Positions 51,964 through 60,549 of a DNA stretch of 64,000 nucleotides are shown here, piece after piece (position 1 is the first letter of the stretch; every line of letters starts with the position of its first letter). The translations under genes and the position numbers were made by a program. Source of the DNA: a virus; IMG/VR virus record IMGVR_UViG_3300032245_001746, positions 186,001 to 250,000 of that record, one strand, 5' to 3'. Under the pieces are notes generated by a model. That model ran no database searches. It saw only the letters and a list, made by a program, of their open reading frames with translations, and was not told the origin of the DNA.

Positions 51964-54900
51964 TTATCTCCCATCAGACACAATAGCTTGACTAGCATTT
52001 GAATCATAACCACCAAATTGCCACTTGTGATAATTAGTAGAGTTAACAGGCTTATTATTTGATCTGGTACTTCTTTGATTTATACCATCAGTACTGCCAC
52101 TAGATGAACCACCACCCTGTAATAGCTCTACCAATTGTTTTATCCCTTCAGATGTAACTATAGCATAATGCAATATATCACTTTGTAAAAATACAAGTTC
52201 TCCCAAAGTAGAAACAGCTTGATCTTTACTAGTTCCAGCTTTTTCTCTTTTAACCTTATCATGAACACTAACAAGAGAAGCTGTTTGAGCAATTTGAGTA
52301 TTTGCAGGGCTTGCAATGTTTTGTTCAGCAGCAACTGAAGCTTTGTATACTGGTGATACTCCACTTGCAATGTTGCTTCCTCGTTCTGCTGCTTTTGCCT
52401 CCATGTCATCTCCAAGAATCCAACCGAAATAAGACTTGAATCCATTCCATATACTCGTTCCAATTCCAGAAATTGATTCCCAAATCCAACTTCCAGCATC
52501 TGATATTTTACTTCCCATCCATTTAAATCCAGAAATTATATTGTTTTCAAAAAAGTCCCAAACAAATTTAAATTCTGGAATTAATGAGAGCATTCCGTTT
52601 TTAAATTCTTTCAAAGCCCCAACAAAATTGCCCTTTATTAATTCAGAAATTACATCACCTTTTCCAAACAATTTTGTTAATAATTCTTTACCTAAAGTAA
52701 TGCCTTTGACAATTTTAGACCCAGCACTAGATATAATTGTTTTTCCTTTTTCGATTAATCCAGAACTATTAATTTTATTAAATATTCCAGAGAAAAAGGA
52801 ACTTGCTGCATCTTTTGCTTTCATAAATTGATCAGTAATCATACTTACAATTCCAGAAGATGAAAATCCTGAAATTATATTGGTAATTGTACCTGAAACA
52901 AAATTTCCAACAGTATTTGTGAAAAAACCCAACATGTTAGGCAACATACTAAATAATGAACTCATGATCTTAACTGGCAAATTAGCAAAATAAAATATTA
53001 TTTCTGTTACCATGTCTGGTATGATAGAGTGACCAACTAAAACATCATATAAATAAGCAAATGGACTTATAATAGCATCCACAGTTTTCTTTACTAAATT
53101 AACTAATAATTTTACACCTTCACTTAAAAGATTTATCCCCCAAGCTGCCATCTTCAACAATCCACCTAGTGTTTGAAAAGTAAGTGTTAAAGGTAACAAC
53201 ACGACTCTTATTATATTACCCACAACAAAAGAAAACGATTTAATTACTGATGTAAAAATTCCCATCAAACTAATGCTTTCACTAATTGTTTTGCTACCTC
53301 CGGAAAACATTTTGAATAAAGGATCAAATATGTTTAATAAAGGTTTAAATGCATTAGTAAATTCAAAAAACGCATTTTTTAATGCATTTATTCCTTCTCC
53401 AATTGGTTCAAATATTTCCAAAAATGGCTTGAATATATCTCCAAACAATTCATTGCTTGCTAAAGATTTAAATCCATCAATTATTGATGTTATAATTTGA
53501 TATGGAAGCATTATTAATGCTTTTGGTATATCAATTATTAATTTTTTGAAAACACCAAGTATCACAGATCCCAGATCTAAAATAAATGGTATTATATTTT
53601 TAATTACATTAAATACCATTATTGGAATTTCAAAAATAAATGCACTAATTGATTGAATTATACCAAAACCAATATTTTTTATTCCATCATAAACTTTAGT
53701 GAAATTTAATGTTAACAAACCACTTGTAATTTCAACAAGACCAGAAACGAAATTCTTAACTCCATTAAAAAGCATTACAAGTGGAGATAAAAGTCCGGAT
53801 CTAATTGCTCCAGCAAGTTTTAACAACCAACTTGCTAATTTTGCAAAAGGAGTTAAAACAAAGTTTACAACAGATCCTATTCCTTCAAATATGCCACCAA
53901 TAACATTACCAATTCCTCCTAGTATAGAAGATACATTTTCAAACAAAGTTCCTGTTTCACTTACTTTATTTCCAAAATTTGTAAATGGTGAAATTATATC
54001 TGAAAAAACTTCAATTATTGTTTTTGCAATCATTACAAAAGGACTTGCAATCTTAGCTATCATTCCAAAGAAGCCAGAGAAAATATTTACAATTAATTTA
54101 TAAGTTCCATAAATCGCTCCTGTTACAACATCTAAAGTAGCAGAAACTAAAGATAACAAAGGAATTACTTGATTAAACTTAGCTAACATAATAGTCAAAC
54201 TTCCACTTGGACCAAGAAAATTATTAAATAATCCGAATGTTAAAAAGTTTAATGCGCCTGTTAATAATCCAGCACCCTTAGAAGCATAAAGTTGACTTGT
54301 TGTTAAATCTTCTAATTCTACACCAAAATGATTAATTGCTTCCTCGCCAGCTTGAACATGACCAACTAATGCTCCAGCTATTGCACCTACTGTTCCTAAA
54401 ACTTTAGCAACACCTAAAAGAGATACTCTTGCAACACTTCCAGCACCAGCTAAAGTTGCCGACTCTGCAGTGGCAACAGTTGCTCCAGTTGCAGCGGCAG
54501 TTCCGGCAGTAGTTGTTGCAGCAGTAGTTGTTGCAGCAGCAGTAGTTCCAGCGGCAGTAGTTCCAGCGGCAGCAATCCAAGGACTATTTATAGCACCAGT
54601 TGCAGCGGCTCCTGCAGTTGTACCAGCAGCACCAGTTCCAAACATGTTTATGCCTTTAAATAACACATCAGCCCAAGATCTTAAAGCTTCTACTCCAAAA
54701 TAACCTTGTGCAGCAATTGTGCCAAGTAACAATGTCATAATAGATGTTGATCCAGCAGTTTGTGCAGCCCACATAACTGCCGCACTAGAATATTTAACAA
54801 TATTTTCATTTAATATTTTAATCTGATCTGTTGCTCTTTCAATAGGATCACCTATTGTTGAATCTTTTATTCCCAACTTTTGTTGTTCTTTAGCCATTTT

Positions 54901-56685
54901 TTCTTGAAGTCTGGAAAACTGTTTAACATCATTATTTTTTACAGCCTTCATAATTCTTGCTGTAAAATCCTGACCTCCGGCTTGTTTAAGAGCTTGTGCC
55001 GATGAAACTGCTAACGCCTGTGTCATAGCATCTTTATTTCCAGTCAAAACTTGTTGTTTCAAATCTTCAGAATATGTTCCAGCAACACTAGCTAATTCTG
55101 TTGTGTAATCTTGAAACTGTTTTGTTGTCATTGAATTTTGAATTTTAATTAAAGCATCATCAAAACTTGATGCGTTTTTACTAGCTTCAGCTAATTGTGA
55201 AGTATAAGACATAGATTTTGTCATAAACAAATCTTGTTTTTTGCGTTCTGCTGTTAGTCTTTCTTCAGAATTAACAGCTTCTGCCAATTCTTTGTTTATT
55301 TCAGACATTTTGTCAGAATAACTTTTGCTGCTTTCTTCTAAAACTTCAACTTGTCTTTGAATGTCTCCAATTCCTAATTTGTATGCTGATTGTAATCTTT
55401 GATCTAAAACGGCTCTTTCTTCAGCACTTAATTTATACACTTCGTTAAGATCTATGTTTGCAAAATCCTTGAAATTTTGTTTAATTCCTTCATTTAAAGA
55501 CTTTAAAGATTCTGTACTCTGAGTCAGAGATCCAGCATTTAATTCATCTAAAACCCCGCCCTTACTTGCAGCTTGTGCTGTAAAACTAATATTTTCTTTT
55601 GATGAGTTTACGAAGTTATTTCTTGAAGTTAATCCATTTAAAAACTCTGACATGTTATCATCATATCCAAGTTTTTTAGCTGAAGTTTGTAATGAAATAA
55701 TGTTAGCAGCAGCACTTGCTGTTAAATTATTAGCCGATCTCATCTTATCAAGATATCTTTCTGAAGATCTTACTGATTCTGCAAGGTTTGTACTTACGAC
55801 ACCAGTGTATCTTGAAACTTCTTTAATTTCATGTGCTAAACTTCCAAGTTGTGTTCCTGTTAATCCTATCTTTTGATTCCAATCAAAAAAAGTATCACTC
55901 AAAGACGCAGCTTCTTGTTCACTAACTCCAATCATTTTTCCAAGACCAAGTCCAGCTTTAGCTATTTTTTGAGAATCAACAACTCCTCTTCTTGATGCTT
56001 TTAACATTTGAGATTGTAAGTGACTAATGTCAAATCCAGTTTCTCTCACTCCATCACTTGTTGCTCGAAAAGAACTTTGAAGATCTCTTGAAGCATCTGT
56101 TATTCCTCTAGTACGAAATGCAATTTTATTCATCTCAGATGCATATTCATATTGCTCGTCAATCATACCTTTGGTTAAAAGTCTATAAGCATCTGCTCCA
56201 CCTAATATTCCAGATAAAAATGTACCCACTGCTGCACTTGTAGCTTGTTTTAAAGCACTTGTAAATTCATTTCCATAAGCAACAGTTGATGCTTTATCAG
56301 GTGTTACTAATACACTTGCTTCTTGTGAAGGAATGTTGCCTAAAAGATTTTTGCCTTTATTTGGCAAAGCTTTTTGAAGAATAGTGGCTAAATTATTAAT
56401 TCCTTTTTGAAATACAGCATCTGATTTTTTATCATCATTTTGTATAGATGAAAATTTTTTTACTAAATCATTAGCAGCTTTTTCTATTTCTTTGAATCTG
56501 GCATCATCACTTTTATTGTTTTTTTGAGAATTTTGATATTCTTTTTTCAATTCTTGATTTTGTCTTGTAATTTGCACTAACACTTTTTGCAATGTGACTT
56601 CTTTCGCCAAATCATTAAAATAATCTTTGGCGTCTACCGGAACTGGTTTAGTCGGTCCTATTAAGTCTTCATATGTTAATGCCAT
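51964..56685 (-). CDS. tail tape measure protein
   Basis: The 1573-residue product has a charged N-terminal coiled coil (1-120), a long helical middle, an Ala/Thr/Val low-complexity region (about 695-760) and many hydrophobic, membrane-like helices (about 640-1180). Such composition and position just before baseplate genes are typical of tape measures. The length predicts a tail of roughly 230-240 nm at about 1.5 Å per residue. The Ala/Thr region corresponds to near-repetitive GCAGCAGTAGTT DNA at about 54465-54620. The last 100 residues contain a Ser/Gly-rich linker. It sets tail length and probably enters the host membrane during ejection. Confidence 0.88.
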   Translation of the reverse strand: MALTYEDLIGPTKPVPVDAKDYFNDLAKEVTLQKVLVQITRQNQELKKEYQNSQKNNKSDDARFKEIEKAANDLVKKFSSIQNDDKKSDAVFQKGINNLATILQKALPNKGKNLLGNIPSQEASVLVTPDKASTVAYGNEFTSALKQATSAAVGTFLSGILGGADAYRLLTKGMIDEQYEYASEMNKIAFRTRGITDASRDLQSSFRATSDGVRETGFDISHLQSQMLKASRRGVVDSQKIAKAGLGLGKMIGVSEQEAASLSDTFFDWNQKIGLTGTQLGSLAHEIKEVSRYTGVVSTNLAESVRSSERYLDKMRSANNLTASAAANIISLQTSAKKLGYDDNMSEFLNGLTSRNNFVNSSKENISFTAQAASKGGVLDELNAGSLTQSTESLKSLNEGIKQNFKDFANIDLNEVYKLSAEERAVLDQRLQSAYKLGIGDIQRQVEVLEESSKSYSDKMSEINKELAEAVNSEERLTAERKKQDLFMTKSMSYTSQLAEASKNASSFDDALIKIQNSMTTKQFQDYTTELASVAGTYSEDLKQQVLTGNKDAMTQALAVSSAQALKQAGGQDFTARIMKAVKNNDVKQFSRLQEKMAKEQQKLGIKDSTIGDPIERATDQIKILNENIVKYSSAAVMWAAQTAGSTSIMTLLLGTIAAQGYFGVEALRSWADVLFKGINMFGTGAAGTTAGAAATGAINSPWIAAAGTTAAGTTAAATTTAATTTAGTAAATGATVATAESATLAGAGSVARVSLLGVAKVLGTVGAIAGALVGHVQAGEEAINHFGVELEDLTTSQLYASKGAGLLTGALNFLTFGLFNNFLGPSGSLTIMLAKFNQVIPLLSLVSATLDVVTGAIYGTYKLIVNIFSGFFGMIAKIASPFVMIAKTIIEVFSDIISPFTNFGNKVSETGTLFENVSSILGGIGNVIGGIFEGIGSVVNFVLTPFAKLASWLLKLAGAIRSGLLSPLVMLFNGVKNFVSGLVEITSGLLTLNFTKVYDGIKNIGFGIIQSISAFIFEIPIMVFNVIKNIIPFILDLGSVILGVFKKLIIDIPKALIMLPYQIITSIIDGFKSLASNELFGDIFKPFLEIFEPIGEGINALKNAFFEFTNAFKPLLNIFDPLFKMFSGGSKTISESISLMGIFTSVIKSFSFVVGNIIRVVLLPLTLTFQTLGGLLKMAAWGINLLSEGVKLLVNLVKKTVDAIISPFAYLYDVLVGHSIIPDMVTEIIFYFANLPVKIMSSLFSMLPNMLGFFTNTVGNFVSGTITNIISGFSSSGIVSMITDQFMKAKDAASSFFSGIFNKINSSGLIEKGKTIISSAGSKIVKGITLGKELLTKLFGKGDVISELIKGNFVGALKEFKNGMLSLIPEFKFVWDFFENNIISGFKWMGSKISDAGSWIWESISGIGTSIWNGFKSYFGWILGDDMEAKAAERGSNIASGVSPVYKASVAAEQNIASPANTQIAQTASLVSVHDKVKREKAGTSKDQAVSTLGELVFLQSDILHYAIVTSEGIKQLVELLQGGGSSSGSTDGINQRSTRSNNKPVNSTNYHKWQFGGYDSNASQAIVSDGR

Positions 56686-57158
56686 TATTGTCCTTGTATT
56701 GTCAACTGATCAGCAGGAGTCACATACTGTTGTTGCATTTGCTGATTAACTGATTGTCTTATTGATTGTACTTGGGTTGGGTCAATATTTCTTACATTTT
56801 GAATCATCTTTGATATAAAAGATACATCAAACACTCTTATTTGAGAAATTCCTTCCCATTTGTAAGAACGAAATGAGTCAACTATATATGAATTATTTTT
56901 AATATTATTATAAGAGAATACTCCTTTTAAATTTGATGCACTGGAAATTAAATTTAATATATAAAATTGTGTTAAATAATGTAAATTAACCCCTCGTAAC
57001 TTTCCATTTAAATTATAATCTGTTACTAACACCAAAGGAATTGGATCATGTATCCAAAAAGAATATTTAAACATAATCAAACTTCCTTTAATAATTTGAT
57101 TATTAACAGGTTGATTTGGTTGTTGAAATAAATTATTAACTAATTGATTTATGTCCAT
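56685..57158 (-). CDS. conserved tailed-phage protein of unknown function
   Basis: The 157-residue product has a short Gln/Asn-rich start and the segment FKYSFWIHDPIPLVLVTDYN followed by LRGVNLHYLTQFYILNLI. This Pro-Leu-x-Leu-Val, Asn-x-His-Tyr-Leu pattern is seen in homologues in T4-like and other large phages, whose function I do not know with certainty. The Gln-rich C-terminus is probably flexible. It overlaps the tape-measure start by one base. A tail-completion or virion role is inferred from context. Confidence 0.6.
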   Translation of the reverse strand: MDINQLVNNLFQQPNQPVNNQIIKGSLIMFKYSFWIHDPIPLVLVTDYNLNGKLRGVNLHYLTQFYILNLISSASNLKGVFSYNNIKNNSYIVDSFRSYKWEGISQIRVFDVSFISKMIQNVRNIDPTQVQSIRQSVNQQMQQQYVTPADQLTIQGQ

Positions 57159-57162
57159 TTAA

Positions 57163-57642
57163 TTATAACATTTGACTAGTAATGCTTGTTGAATAATTTG
57201 GAGATGTAGTTATTTTGCCACCATTTAATTCTATTTCATCTGCTTCTAGCGTTTTTTCTGCTTTATAACTTGTTTTGAAAAATGTTTTGAATTCTTTTCC
57301 AATAATTTTAATTATCTTTTCTCCAGCTTTTTCTTCATCTCCATAATCCGAAATTAAATCGTTATATATTTCTTCTATATCTAACAAATACGCACTTCCA
57401 TAAGGATGAGTATCATGTTCTTTTTGAATTCTATAAGCAATTATATCTCCTATTTTGTATATTCTTACACCACCAAATGATAAATCATCGTTATTTGAAT
57501 ATACAAAAATATAAGGATCTTCTTTTTTTAAATGAGATTCAACTGTAAAACCATTAGATTCAAGAACTTTTTTTATAGTTCTTAAATGATACATTCCCAT
57601 TCTTCCTTGTTGATCAACAAATTCTCTAAATGTTTTTCTCAT
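57163..57642 (-). CDS. unknown protein with tag-like N-terminus
   Basis: The 159-residue product begins MRKTFREFVDQQG, which fits the shared tag (T-F-x-E-F-V) and resembles T4 internal-protein N-termini. The rest is mixed alpha/beta, with DPYIFVYSNNDDLSFGGVRI and EEKAGEKIIKIIGKEFK. No family was recognised. The gene is in the tail operon, 4 bases upstream of the next gene, so co-expression with tape-measure genes is expected. Confidence 0.58.
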   Translation of the reverse strand: MRKTFREFVDQQGRMGMYHLRTIKKVLESNGFTVESHLKKEDPYIFVYSNNDDLSFGGVRIYKIGDIIAYRIQKEHDTHPYGSAYLLDIEEIYNDLISDYGDEEKAGEKIIKIIGKEFKTFFKTSYKAEKTLEADEIELNGGKITTSPNYSTSITSQML

Positions 57643-57651
57643 ATGAATTCC

Positions 57652-58968
57652 TTAACATTGTCTTAATAACAATTCGCTAGAGGTGTAAATACATCTTGAC
57701 AAAGGTCTTAAATCACTTGGGTTACCATTATATGGTAATTCTTTAAATATAATTCCTTGCAATACATTAGAAGCTTCTTTTAATGTATTTAAATCAGCAT
57801 TTAAAAATAATTGATTTCCTTTTCTTTGTATGAATGGAAGTTCTTTTACTTCTGGTTGACCGTCATCTTTCTGATTTCCAGTTTCTTTAGCATAATAAAT
57901 ATTTAAATCCATATAAGATACAATTTCACCATCATCAGTTAACATTCCCTCTGAAGATTCATTAATTGTAGTCTTAACTATTAATTTTCCATCTTTATAT
58001 GCTGATTTAATACATCCAGCAATATCCATTCCTATAGAATACACAGTTCCATCTTCACCAACAACATTGAAAATGAATGAGCGAGTTAAATATTGATTTG
58101 CTATTGATTCAAGAATAACTCTTCTTTTTAAAACATCTCTTTCTTCTGGAGAACCTTCTGACATTCTTTTTAATTCTGGCTCACTCAAATAACGTTCAGG
58201 ATCTGAAGATTTCAATGACCAATTACCAAGATAAAAATCTCCAAAATCTGAATTGAAACGTGTAGAAATAGCAACAGAATAATCATCTTCATTATAAATT
58301 ATGTCTTCGTTAAAAGCTCCACTTCCAACTTGTACGCATCCAAATAAAGCACAAAGGAATTTTCTGTGTAAATCTGCTTTCAGTGAACCATAACCATTTA
58401 GTTTAATAAAAATTGTTGCTAATAATGGTTGAGTTTCCAAAACGGCATTCATATGACTTACCAAAGAAGTTGATGGATTATGTTTGTCCAATCTTTCTTT
58501 AATACTTCTTCTTATATCATTAGATGCTCTTTCAATATTTGCATTTTGTCTTAAAAGTTGAACATTCCAATTATCTTCAATAAATTTTCTTTGATAGGTG
58601 GTAAAGCCACCTTTGTCTCTGATTAAATTTATCATTTCCAATAATTTTTCACTGTTTCCTTTGACACTCTCTTTAAAATAAGAATTTTTCCAAGATTCAA
58701 AACTTTCTTTTTTTTTCTTTTGATCACTGTCATCTGGCATATGTGGATTCACAGGATCATCATTGAAATCATCATCTTCATCATCTTGTGATTGATTTTG
58801 TTGATTTTGTTTTGGTTCATTGTACATATTTTGAGATGGAGGATTAGTAATGCTTGGATTATTAGAAAAAGCATCTTGATTTGAACTTCCACTCATAACA
58901 TCTGGAGGACTTGTAGATGCAGGTATATCTGCTTCCATAAGCCAATCTTCCATTAAATAATTTCTCAT
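57652..58968 (-). CDS. unknown 438-aa virion-module protein
   Basis: The product starts MRNYLMEDWLMEADIP, where LME-A matches the (L/I)xE cleavage pattern and the preceding residues resemble the tag. A Pro/Gln/Asp-rich unstructured region (20-90) follows, then an ordered body with IYNEDDYSVAISTRFNSDFG and a late conserved-looking MDLNIYYAKE. No enzyme motif is seen. Context suggests a head-tail or tail protein. Its start overlaps the previous stop (ATGA). Confidence 0.55.
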   Translation of the reverse strand: MRNYLMEDWLMEADIPASTSPPDVMSGSSNQDAFSNNPSITNPPSQNMYNEPKQNQQNQSQDDEDDDFNDDPVNPHMPDDSDQKKKKESFESWKNSYFKESVKGNSEKLLEMINLIRDKGGFTTYQRKFIEDNWNVQLLRQNANIERASNDIRRSIKERLDKHNPSTSLVSHMNAVLETQPLLATIFIKLNGYGSLKADLHRKFLCALFGCVQVGSGAFNEDIIYNEDDYSVAISTRFNSDFGDFYLGNWSLKSSDPERYLSEPELKRMSEGSPEERDVLKRRVILESIANQYLTRSFIFNVVGEDGTVYSIGMDIAGCIKSAYKDGKLIVKTTINESSEGMLTDDGEIVSYMDLNIYYAKETGNQKDDGQPEVKELPFIQRKGNQLFLNADLNTLKEASNVLQGIIFKELPYNGNPSDLRPLSRCIYTSSELLLRQC

Positions 58969-59513
58969 TTTAGTTTTTCCCTCTTTTTGTTTTCTGCTTC
59001 TATTAATGCTCTTTTTTCACTAGATGATAATTTTCTATTTTCTATATTGATAGTATTGTTTTGATTTGTTGCTAAATACTTAGGAAAAGTATTAGTTCCT
59101 CTGACTCTTGTCATTAAATCAGCAATTTTTGACATTTTATCTGATGAATTTAATTTAGCACTTACCAAATTAATTAACGCTTCTTTAGAAGCACTTGTTG
59201 CATCACCTTCATTTAATATCATGTCGCTAAATTTAGATATATAATCAGAAATTTCTTTTCTATCTTCTCTTATATTGTTTAATACTTCATCATACAATCC
59301 AACCAACTTTTCATCTGAAATTATTTTTTCTTCTTCTGGTGGTAATTGTAAATTTACATTCATCGCAGGTATTAATTCTTGAGATGTTTCTACAACATCT
59401 TGAATTTCTTCTTGAGTCAATTCGATGTTTACAACTTCTTCTTCAATAATTTCAGCATGAATAGAATTTGTATTATCTTCTATTTTTTCTGGTATTAAAA
59501 TATCGTCTATCAT
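58965..59513 (-). CDS. first gene of the tail operon, unknown acidic helical protein
   Basis: The 182-residue product is acidic in its first half (Glu-rich, EEEVVNIELTQEEIQDVVE), then helical with DRKEISDYISKFSDM and a basic C-terminal helix KRALIEAENKKREKLK. No family was recognised. It is the first gene of the leftward operon after a divergent 41-base gap, so its promoter must lie at 59514-59554. The dipolar charge pattern suggests an adaptor or chaperone. Confidence 0.55.
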   Translation of the reverse strand: MIDDILIPEKIEDNTNSIHAEIIEEEVVNIELTQEEIQDVVETSQELIPAMNVNLQLPPEEEKIISDEKLVGLYDEVLNNIREDRKEISDYISKFSDMILNEGDATSASKEALINLVSAKLNSSDKMSKIADLMTRVRGTNTFPKYLATNQNNTINIENRKLSSSEKRALIEAENKKREKLK

Positions 59514-59523
59514 AATAAATATA

Positions 59524-59540
59524 TAGTAATATTGTTACTA
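59524..59540. promoter_or_regulatory. TAGTAA-N5-TTACTA dyad in a divergent promoter region
   Basis: TAGTAA and TTACTA flank TATTG in the 41 bases between divergent genes, in an AAATATATAG context. It resembles the dyads at 8136 and 8199. A role as operator or promoter element is inferred. Confidence 0.35.
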
Positions 59541-59554
59541 AAAAGGAATTAAAA

Positions 59555-59962
59555 ATGGCAGAAAGATCTACTAGTTCTTCTAATTCAAACGAACAAGTTA
59601 ATAATTCTATTAAATCCATAATAGAATTAACTACTCGTATTGATGAAAGAGTTCAAGCAATAATGAAAAAACAAGATCTTTTAGAAAGTAAATCAAACAA
59701 TCAATCAGATACTTTACATACATTAAATACAGATTTAGTCTTATTAGAGTCAATTTCTGGCAAAGTTTTGCAAGAAGAAGTTAAAAAAATATCAAATGAT
59801 ATTATAAATATCAAGTCTAGATTGGAAAATGTAGAAAATAAAACTAATGTTCAAGAAAATAAATGGAAAACAGTTGTTGATTTTATTTTAAAAATTATTT
59901 GGATATTAATTACAGCATATCTTCTAATTAAATTAGGATTGCAAGCACCAGCAATTTCATAA
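59555..59962 (+). CDS. coiled-coil protein with C-terminal membrane helix, XhlA/holin-like
   Basis: The 135-residue product has a Ser/Asn-rich start, a coiled coil (about 15-105) with repeated polar heptads, and one membrane helix near the end (FILKIIWILITAYLLIKLGL). This is the layout of XhlA-type haemolysin/holin helpers, though no motif is specific. The AAAAAGGAATT site is good. It is the first gene of the plus-strand cluster, next to tagged genes. Either host-membrane lysis aid or virion membrane tether is possible. Confidence 0.6.
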   Translation: MAERSTSSSNSNEQVNNSIKSIIELTTRIDERVQAIMKKQDLLESKSNNQSDTLHTLNTDLVLLESISGKVLQEEVKKISNDIINIKSRLENVENKTNVQENKWKTVVDFILKIIWILITAYLLIKLGLQAPAIS

Positions 59963-59971
59963 AGGAAAATA

Positions 59972-60541
59972 ATGAATTTTAAAGAATGGCTCTATTCTGA
60001 ATATGAAGCAGATCTGGATTATGATGTTTCTGATCCAAATTCCATTAAATTACCAACTAGAAGGACTCTTTTACACAGAGTTGCTGGCGATGCTATGGAT
60101 GGTTTTGGTAATATATTTTCAAAACGAATGGGTGCAGGTATGCCCTCTAAAGCAGGAGAGTTTACAACAAAAGATCCAATTCAAACATTTAATGATGGAC
60201 AATATCTTGTTGTTGTTGTAGATGAGCCGTATGATCCAAATAATCATGATGCAAGTGATCAAAATTTAAGAAAATTAATGAATCAAGCTATCAAAAAGAT
60301 TGAAAATGATCAAGAAACTGCACAAGCATTTATTGCAAGTAGGGCTGCAATTTATAATTATTCTGAAAAAGGAAGAAATGCCGAAACTAAATATATTGTA
60401 AGAGATGGTCAGCACTTTATTAGATTTACATTTAGATTTAAGATGAATGTAACCCCAGGACACAATTATAGTATGTCAGATCCAATAAGAAAAGTGAATG
60501 ACGATCGTGATGGAAATAAATCAAATTGGGATATTAATTAG
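59972..60541 (+). CDS. unknown protein with capsid-targeting-like N-terminus
   Basis: The 189-residue product begins MNFKEWLYSEYE, nearly identical at its start to the kinase-like protein at 319 (MNFKEWLINE). The body is mixed, with DAMDGFGNIFSKRMGAG, QYLVVVVDEPYDPN and a beta-rich FIRFTFRFKMNVTPGHNY near the end. No family was recognised. AAAGGAAAATA precedes the start, and 8 bases separate it from the CCA-adding-type enzyme. A virion-internal role is inferred from the tag. Confidence 0.62.
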   Translation: MNFKEWLYSEYEADLDYDVSDPNSIKLPTRRTLLHRVAGDAMDGFGNIFSKRMGAGMPSKAGEFTTKDPIQTFNDGQYLVVVVDEPYDPNNHDASDQNLRKLMNQAIKKIENDQETAQAFIASRAAIYNYSEKGRNAETKYIVRDGQHFIRFTFRFKMNVTPGHNYSMSDPIRKVNDDRDGNKSNWDIN

Positions 60542-60549
60542 GAATAAAT

